From contig DATFFB010000185.1 of NCBI GenBank assembly GCA_035250485.1, positions 1-10,147 on the forward strand: a DNA stretch of 10,147 bases. The letters run 5' to 3'. The notes beneath the pieces are model-generated. The model did no database searches. It was not told the DNA's origin and saw nothing but the letters and a program-made list of their open reading frames with translations. A program made the translations under genes and the position numbers. Of this stretch, positions 7,007-10,147 are shown one piece after another (the stretch's first letter is position 1; every line of letters begins with the position of its first letter). This DNA is from JACCTH01 sp035250485. Its GTDB lineage: Bacteria > Actinomycetota > Acidimicrobiia > Spongiisociales > ZC4RG35.

Positions 7007-7492
7007 GTGCTGGTGGGAACCGTGGTCAAGCCCCACGGGCTCAAAGGGGAGGTCGTGGTCATCCCGCAAACCGATGACCGGGCTCGTTTCGCCAGAGGTC
7101 GATCGGTGCATACCTCCGACGGACGCGCCCTGACGGTGAGGCGCAACATCCCGGGAAAGAAAGGCTGGCTCATCTCTTTCGAGGAGATCGGCGACCGCAG
7201 CCTGGCGCAGGAACTGGTGGGGCTCGATCTGCTTATCGACTCCCAAGAGCGCCGATCACTGGCGCCGAATGAGTTCTGGCCCGACCAGCTGATCGGTCTC
7301 GAGGTCCGCGAGCCTTCAGGTCAACAGGTCGGGCAGGTGACGAACGTCGACGACTCGCTCGAGCAGGCCCGCCTCGTGATCTCTACTCCGACAGGTGAGG
7401 TCGAGGTCCCTTTTGTCGACGAATTCGTCCCCGAGGTCGATTTGGCTGGCGGATACCTCGTGATCGCATCGATCCCCGGTCTGCTCGACTAG
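7007..7492 (+). CDS. rimM: 16S rRNA processing/30S maturation factor RimM
   Basis: A 161-residue assembly factor that binds S19 and helps mature the 3' domain of 16S rRNA in the 30S subunit. The N-terminal RimM domain begins with VGTVVKPHGLKGEV (residues 3-16) and includes GWLISFEEIGDRSLAQELVG (53-72). The linker NEFWPDQLIGLEV (88-100) leads into a PRC-barrel domain ending EVEVPFVDEFVPEVDL (131-146). I take the GTG at 7007 as start, but its ribosome-binding site is weak (GAAGA). A CTG at 6992 preceded by GAGGA would add five residues (LLEDP) and is possible. The gene lies 20 bases after khpA. Its TAG interlocks with the stop of the minus-strand lipoprotein gene. trmD and rplS, its usual downstream partners, are not here. 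Confidence 0.96.
   Translation: MLVGTVVKPHGLKGEVVVIPQTDDRARFARGRSVHTSDGRALTVRRNIPGKKGWLISFEEIGDRSLAQELVGLDLLIDSQERRSLAPNEFWPDQLIGLEVREPSGQQVGQVTNVDDSLEQARLVISTPTGEVEVPFVDEFVPEVDLAGGYLVIASIPGLLD
7489..7492. other. Interlocked convergent stop codons (CTAG)
   Basis: CTAG again carries both stop codons: plus-strand TAG (7490-7492) ends rimM and minus-strand TAG (7491 down to 7489) ends the lipoprotein gene. The arrangement is identical to the VOC/ppc junction at 2297-2300. Confidence 0.9.
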
Positions 7493-8367
7493 GGGAGTTC
7501 GATATCGATCACCACTCCCCGGTCGGAACCATCTTGGGCCGACTGCTCACCGACGAATAGCTCGGCGTCGCCCGTTCCGGCCGGGTCCAGGGTCAAGGAA
7601 TATTCGCCCCACGTTTCCACCCAGTCGGCGGCGGTGGTGAAATTCTCATCGAGCACGGATCCACCCTGGCTGATCCGGGCGATGGTGTTCGCCTCGAAGT
7701 TGCGGGAGTAGCCGGAGATCTCGGTGGGAATTTCAACCGGGCCGGTAGTGGGGGAGATGACGACGACGTTCTGTGCGAACGCCGCCAGCCCCTCGAGCTC
7801 ACCCCCGCCCGGCTCGAGCTCCAACAAGACCTGACCGGGAGATTCGGCCAACCTCACGCGGGCCAGAGCCGGGGCAACGAGATGGAAATCGACAAAGAGG
7901 CTGCGGTCGGCGCGACGGGCCACGTAAACGCGGTCGACCAGACCCGATTGCACCAGCTGGTCCGTCACCGAGGTCGCCTCGAGATCCAGGTAGATGCGCA
8001 CGACTGCCGACGAACGGATGAAATCGGCTGACATGGTCGGGGCAGACGTGGCCGGAGCCGCCTGTGCAGTCACGAAATCGATGGTGAAGACTTCGCATTC
8101 GGGACTGGTTTCCCAGGTGATGGCACCGATCTGCTCGGCATCACCCGTTGTCCCCCCGGCGCCGACCTCGCCGTCTTCGATCATGGACTCGCCTTCCCCG
8201 CACCCACCGACCTCGGGAGTTGTCGTGGTGGCCACGCTGGTTGTTGTCGAGCCCGGGAGGGACGTGGTCGGGGGAGAGGTAGCTGGCGCCTGCGTCGACG
8301 TCGGTCCACTTCCTGAAGTGCACGCGGCGACGATGAGAGTCAAGGTGAAGAAGTGAAGCTTTCTCAT
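7489..8367 (-). CDS. Lipoprotein with AMIN-like region and Gmad2 domain
   Basis: A 292-residue predicted exported lipoprotein. A short signal peptide (MRKLHFFTLTLIVAAC) ends in the lipobox VAAC, with Cys16 as the lipidated residue. A Thr/Ser/Pro-rich stalk follows (about 17-52). The middle (about 78-188) alternates strands and ends VLLELEPGGG; it resembles AMIN-like, cell-wall-associated beta domains, with modest confidence. Residues 200-292 fit the Gmad2 immunoglobulin-like domain known from spore-germination-type and other Gram-positive surface proteins: VVVISPTTGPVEIP, then GYSRNFEANTIARI, WGEYSLTL, and a final VVIDIELP. Cys56 and Cys91 could form a disulfide. ATG 8367 is the only reasonable start, since an in-frame TAG lies at 8376-8374. 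No clear ribosome-binding site precedes it. It is divergent from the two-component system and convergent with rimM. The precise role is unknown; an envelope function is inferred. Confidence 0.82.
   Translation of the reverse strand: MRKLHFFTLTLIVAACTSGSGPTSTQAPATSPPTTSLPGSTTTSVATTTTPEVGGCGEGESMIEDGEVGAGGTTGDAEQIGAITWETSPECEVFTIDFVTAQAAPATSAPTMSADFIRSSAVVRIYLDLEATSVTDQLVQSGLVDRVYVARRADRSLFVDFHLVAPALARVRLAESPGQVLLELEPGGGELEGLAAFAQNVVVISPTTGPVEIPTEISGYSRNFEANTIARISQGGSVLDENFTTAADWVETWGEYSLTLDPAGTGDAELFVGEQSAQDGSDRGVVIDIELP
7492..7520. terminator. Possible bidirectional hairpin terminator at rimM/lipoprotein junction
   Basis: GGGGAGT (7492-7498) pairs perfectly with ACTCCCC (7514-7520), a 7-bp GC-rich stem around a 15-base loop. 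The loop begins with the perfect 10-base palindrome TCGATATCGA (7499-7508). The hairpin starts on the last base of the rimM stop and lies within the last codons of the lipoprotein gene. No T-run follows on either strand, so it is not a canonical intrinsic terminator, although U-poor hairpins are reported to act in Actinobacteria. The stem is seen in the sequence; its function is inferred. Confidence 0.35.
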
Positions 8368-8419
8368 TCCGGACTAAGACGCAGGGTACCGTTGGCCAGT
8401 TCCACCTCCCGGAGAGATA
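8368..8419. promoter_or_regulatory. Divergent lipoprotein/kinase promoter region with overlapping -10 boxes
   Basis: These 52 bases must hold the start signals of both divergent genes. The core AGGGTACCGT (8383-8392) contains TACCGT on the plus strand (8387-8392) and TACCCT on the minus strand (8388 down to 8383), sharing the central TA. From these, transcription would start near 8399 for the kinase and near 8376 for the lipoprotein, giving leaders of about 20 and 9 bases. For the kinase, GGAGAG (8411-8416) is a plausible ribosome-binding site for the TTG at 8420. I see no convincing -35 boxes. The boxes are visible; that they work as a bidirectional promoter is inference. Confidence 0.45.
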
Positions 8420-9520
8420 TTGGCGGAGAGAAAGCAGTTCGGGCCTCCGGTCGCCTTCACTATTCGTCGTATTGCCGGCGGCGCCCGCCTCATTGGCTTG
8501 GCCTGGATGATCGTCTTAGTGATGGTCGCTCTCGCTCGCGACTCCATGACGAGACCCGGAGTTGGCTGGACGCTGGTCGGCTTCTCGGCGCTCTGGGCGG
8601 TGGTGGCGGCGCTCGACCAGGTGCGCATCCGCTCTGCGGATCCCTGGTGGATCACCATCGGTGATGCCGCGCTGGCGGCTTTCGCCCTCGTGGCGCCGGA
8701 ACTCTCGGGATCGAGCGATTTCTTTTACGGTGGGTTTCCTGGGATTGCGGTAGTGGCCGCGGCCGCCCGGCAGCGCTCCGTGGGCTGGATGGTGGCTGCT
8801 CTCCTTTCGGCAGTAACCATCGCTCGCTTTCAAATTGCTGATCTCTCGCAAGCTCTCGCCGAGCTATCAGCTCTCGTTACCTACGGCATGTTGGCGGCCA
8901 TCGTCGGCTGGGCTGTTCACGTCATCTATCGAACCGACGATGCCCGCCGGCGGGCCGAGGACCAGCAAGCCCGGGCCGAGGAAAAAGCTGCCCTGGCGGC
9001 TCACTTGCATGACTCGGTTCTTCAGACTCTGGCTCTGGTGCAAAGAGAAGCCAGCGACCCGACCCGCGTTGCCGTCCTGGCCCGGCGACAGGAGCAGGAA
9101 TTGCGGGGTTGGCTCTACGGGCAGGCCGATGGAGACGCCGCCGGCTTGGCGAGGAGTCTCGAGGTTGCGGCGAGCGAGCTTGAAGAAGCGTATGGGGGCA
9201 AGGTGGAGGTCGTCGCCGTGGGAGACATAGAGGTTGAAGGCTCGGCGAAAGCCATACTGGCCGCGGGACGCGAGGGAATGCTTAACGCCCTTAAACATTC
9301 CGGGGCCGACCGTGTCGATGTCTATCTCGAGGTACTGCCCCAGAGAATCAAGTTGTTTGTTCGAGACCGCGGGGTTGGATTTGATCGGGTCACGATCCCG
9401 GCCGATCGCGCCGGAATACGAGATTCCATCGAGGGAAGAATCAGGGCCGCGGGAGGGAATGTCGAGATCAAATCTCTGTCCGGCGAGGGAACCGAGCTTC
9501 GCCTCGAAGTCCCGCGATGA
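8420..9520 (+). CDS. Membrane sensor histidine kinase (HisKA_3/NarL-partner type)
   Basis: A 366-residue kinase expected to autophosphorylate on His and pass phosphate to the adjacent response regulator. About six hydrophobic segments (roughly 23-40, 49-66, 78-94, 104-117, 121-136, 150-170) form a membrane sensor with little extracellular sequence. A charged coiled stretch (172-192, DDARRRAEDQQARAEEKA) leads to the dimerisation/phosphoacceptor motif HLHDSVLQTLALVQRE, with His197 followed by Asp198 as in HisKA_3 proteins such as DesK, NarX and LiaS. The ATPase domain has an N box (REGMLNALKHS, Asn289), a G1 box (RDRGVGFD, Asp316) and a G2 region (GIRDSIEGRI, then GEGTELRLEVP). The start is a TTG with GGAGAG just before it; the next Met lies inside the first membrane segment. 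The end overlaps the regulator start by ATGA, indicating translational coupling. The stimulus is unknown. Confidence 0.93.
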   Translation: MAERKQFGPPVAFTIRRIAGGARLIGLAWMIVLVMVALARDSMTRPGVGWTLVGFSALWAVVAALDQVRIRSADPWWITIGDAALAAFALVAPELSGSSDFFYGGFPGIAVVAAAARQRSVGWMVAALLSAVTIARFQIADLSQALAELSALVTYGMLAAIVGWAVHVIYRTDDARRRAEDQQARAEEKAALAAHLHDSVLQTLALVQREASDPTRVAVLARRQEQELRGWLYGQADGDAAGLARSLEVAASELEEAYGGKVEVVAVGDIEVEGSAKAILAAGREGMLNALKHSGADRVDVYLEVLPQRIKLFVRDRGVGFDRVTIPADRAGIRDSIEGRIRAAGGNVEIKSLSGEGTELRLEVPR

Positions 9521-10143
9521 TCAGGGTCTTCATCGTCGACGATCACGACCTCTTTCGGGTTGGAGTTCGGTCCGGGCTGGGGTCCGACATCGACGTTGTG
9601 GGGGAAGCCTCCGAGGTGGGTCCGGCTGTCGAGTTGATCAATGAGCGCCTGCCCGATGTCGTATTACTCGACGTCCATCTCCCGGGGGGCGGTGGCCGCT
9701 TCGTGATCGAGGGTGTGCATCGCAAGCACCCGCAGGTGGCCTTCTTGGCGCTCTCCGCCTCGGATGCGGCGCCGGATGTGGTGGGGGTGGTGCGGGCGGG
9801 CGCCGCTGGTTACGTCACCAAGAACATCTCGCCTGCCGAGTTGCGCGAAGCCATTGAACGGGTGGCTGCGGGGGAGCCGGTCTTCAGTCCCCGGCTGGCG
9901 GGATTCCTGCTCGACACGTTTTCCGACCTCCCACCCGCCGATCCCGAGCTCGATCGCCTCTCCGAACGCGAGCGGGAGGTGCTCCAGCTGATTGCCCGGG
10001 GATACACATATCGCGAAGCCGCGGCCGAGCTCTACATCTCGATCAAGACCATCGAGAGCCATGTCTCCTCGGTCCTCCGCAAGCTCCAGCTCTCCAACCG
10101 CAACGAGCTCACCCGCTGGGCGGTGGAGCGGAAGCTGATCTAG
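9517..10143 (+). CDS. NarL/FixJ-family DNA-binding response regulator
   Basis: A 208-residue two-domain transcription regulator. The receiver domain (1-120) has the acidic pair Asp8-Asp9 (VDDHD), the phosphoacceptor Asp52 (VVLLDVHLP), the switch Ser80 (LALSAS) and Lys102 (GYVTK). A short linker (about 121-146) precedes a LuxR-type helix-turn-helix (147-208): LSEREREVLQLIARG, then EAAAELYISIKTIESHVSSVLRKL, with typical residues for DNA contact. It starts at the ATG inside the ATGA overlap with the kinase stop (9517-9520), so the pair is made together and almost certainly is cognate. The target genes are not known; the divergent lipoprotein gene and its own operon are the simplest candidates. 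The gene is complete, ending TAG at 10141-10143, four bases before the window ends. Confidence 0.96.
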   Translation: MIRVFIVDDHDLFRVGVRSGLGSDIDVVGEASEVGPAVELINERLPDVVLLDVHLPGGGGRFVIEGVHRKHPQVAFLALSASDAAPDVVGVVRAGAAGYVTKNISPAELREAIERVAAGEPVFSPRLAGFLLDTFSDLPPADPELDRLSEREREVLQLIARGYTYREAAAELYISIKTIESHVSSVLRKLQLSNRNELTRWAVERKLI

Positions 10144-10147
10144 CAAA

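Noticed and set aside
1..10147. Mobile element, CRISPR array, tRNA or prophage signatures
   Set aside because: No transposase, integrase, regularly spaced direct repeats, tRNA-like fold or terminal inverted repeats were seen; the genes are chromosomal-core in type with uniform base use.

Overview
This is a gene-dense, high-GC stretch of bacterial chromosome with mostly core genes. The GC-rich codon use, a lipoprotein with a Thr/Ser/Pro-rich stalk, apparently leaderless starts preceded by TAnnnT boxes, and a NarL-type two-component system with a DesK-like kinase all suggest an actinobacterium (Actinomycetota). An uncultured Acidimicrobiia-like lineage is possible, but there is no rRNA or marker comparison here to fix the taxon. 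I see no mobile element, CRISPR array, tRNA or rRNA, and no intergenic gap longer than about 62 bases.

Layout. (1) Bases 1-1893 hold the 3' part of a molybdopterin (bis-MGD) oxidoreductase whose start lies off the left edge. It is followed on the same strand by a small VOC/glyoxalase-fold protein (1923-2300). (2) A complete phosphoenolpyruvate carboxylase gene, ppc, lies on the minus strand (2297-4999). Its stop codon interlocks with the VOC stop codon. (3) Divergent from ppc is a tightly packed translation and protein-export cluster: ffh, rpsP, khpA (KH protein) and rimM (5062-7492). This is the classic ffh/rpsP/rimM order, but it ends at rimM; trmD and rplS, which usually follow, are not here. 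(4) A minus-strand lipoprotein gene with an AMIN-like region and a Gmad2 domain (7489-8367) runs tail-to-tail into rimM. (5) Divergent from it is a two-component system: a membrane histidine kinase (TTG start, 8420-9520) overlapping a NarL/LuxR-type response regulator (9517-10143) by ATGA.

How the parts relate. The Mo enzyme and VOC gene may be cotranscribed. PEP carboxylase is an independent anaplerotic gene. ffh-rpsP-khpA-rimM supports SRP targeting and 30S assembly. The lipoprotein and the two-component system share a 52-base divergent promoter region, so regulation of the lipoprotein by the response regulator is plausible but only inferred.

The points most worth a second look are non-coding. 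Two independent convergent gene pairs share a CTAG in which both stop codons overlap. A GGTACC core in the 8368-8419 region gives overlapping -10-like boxes on both strands. ppc and ffh look leaderless. A 7-bp hairpin sits on the rimM/lipoprotein junction. I did not find convincing evidence for a wholly new biological system; the window reads as mostly ordinary chromosome.
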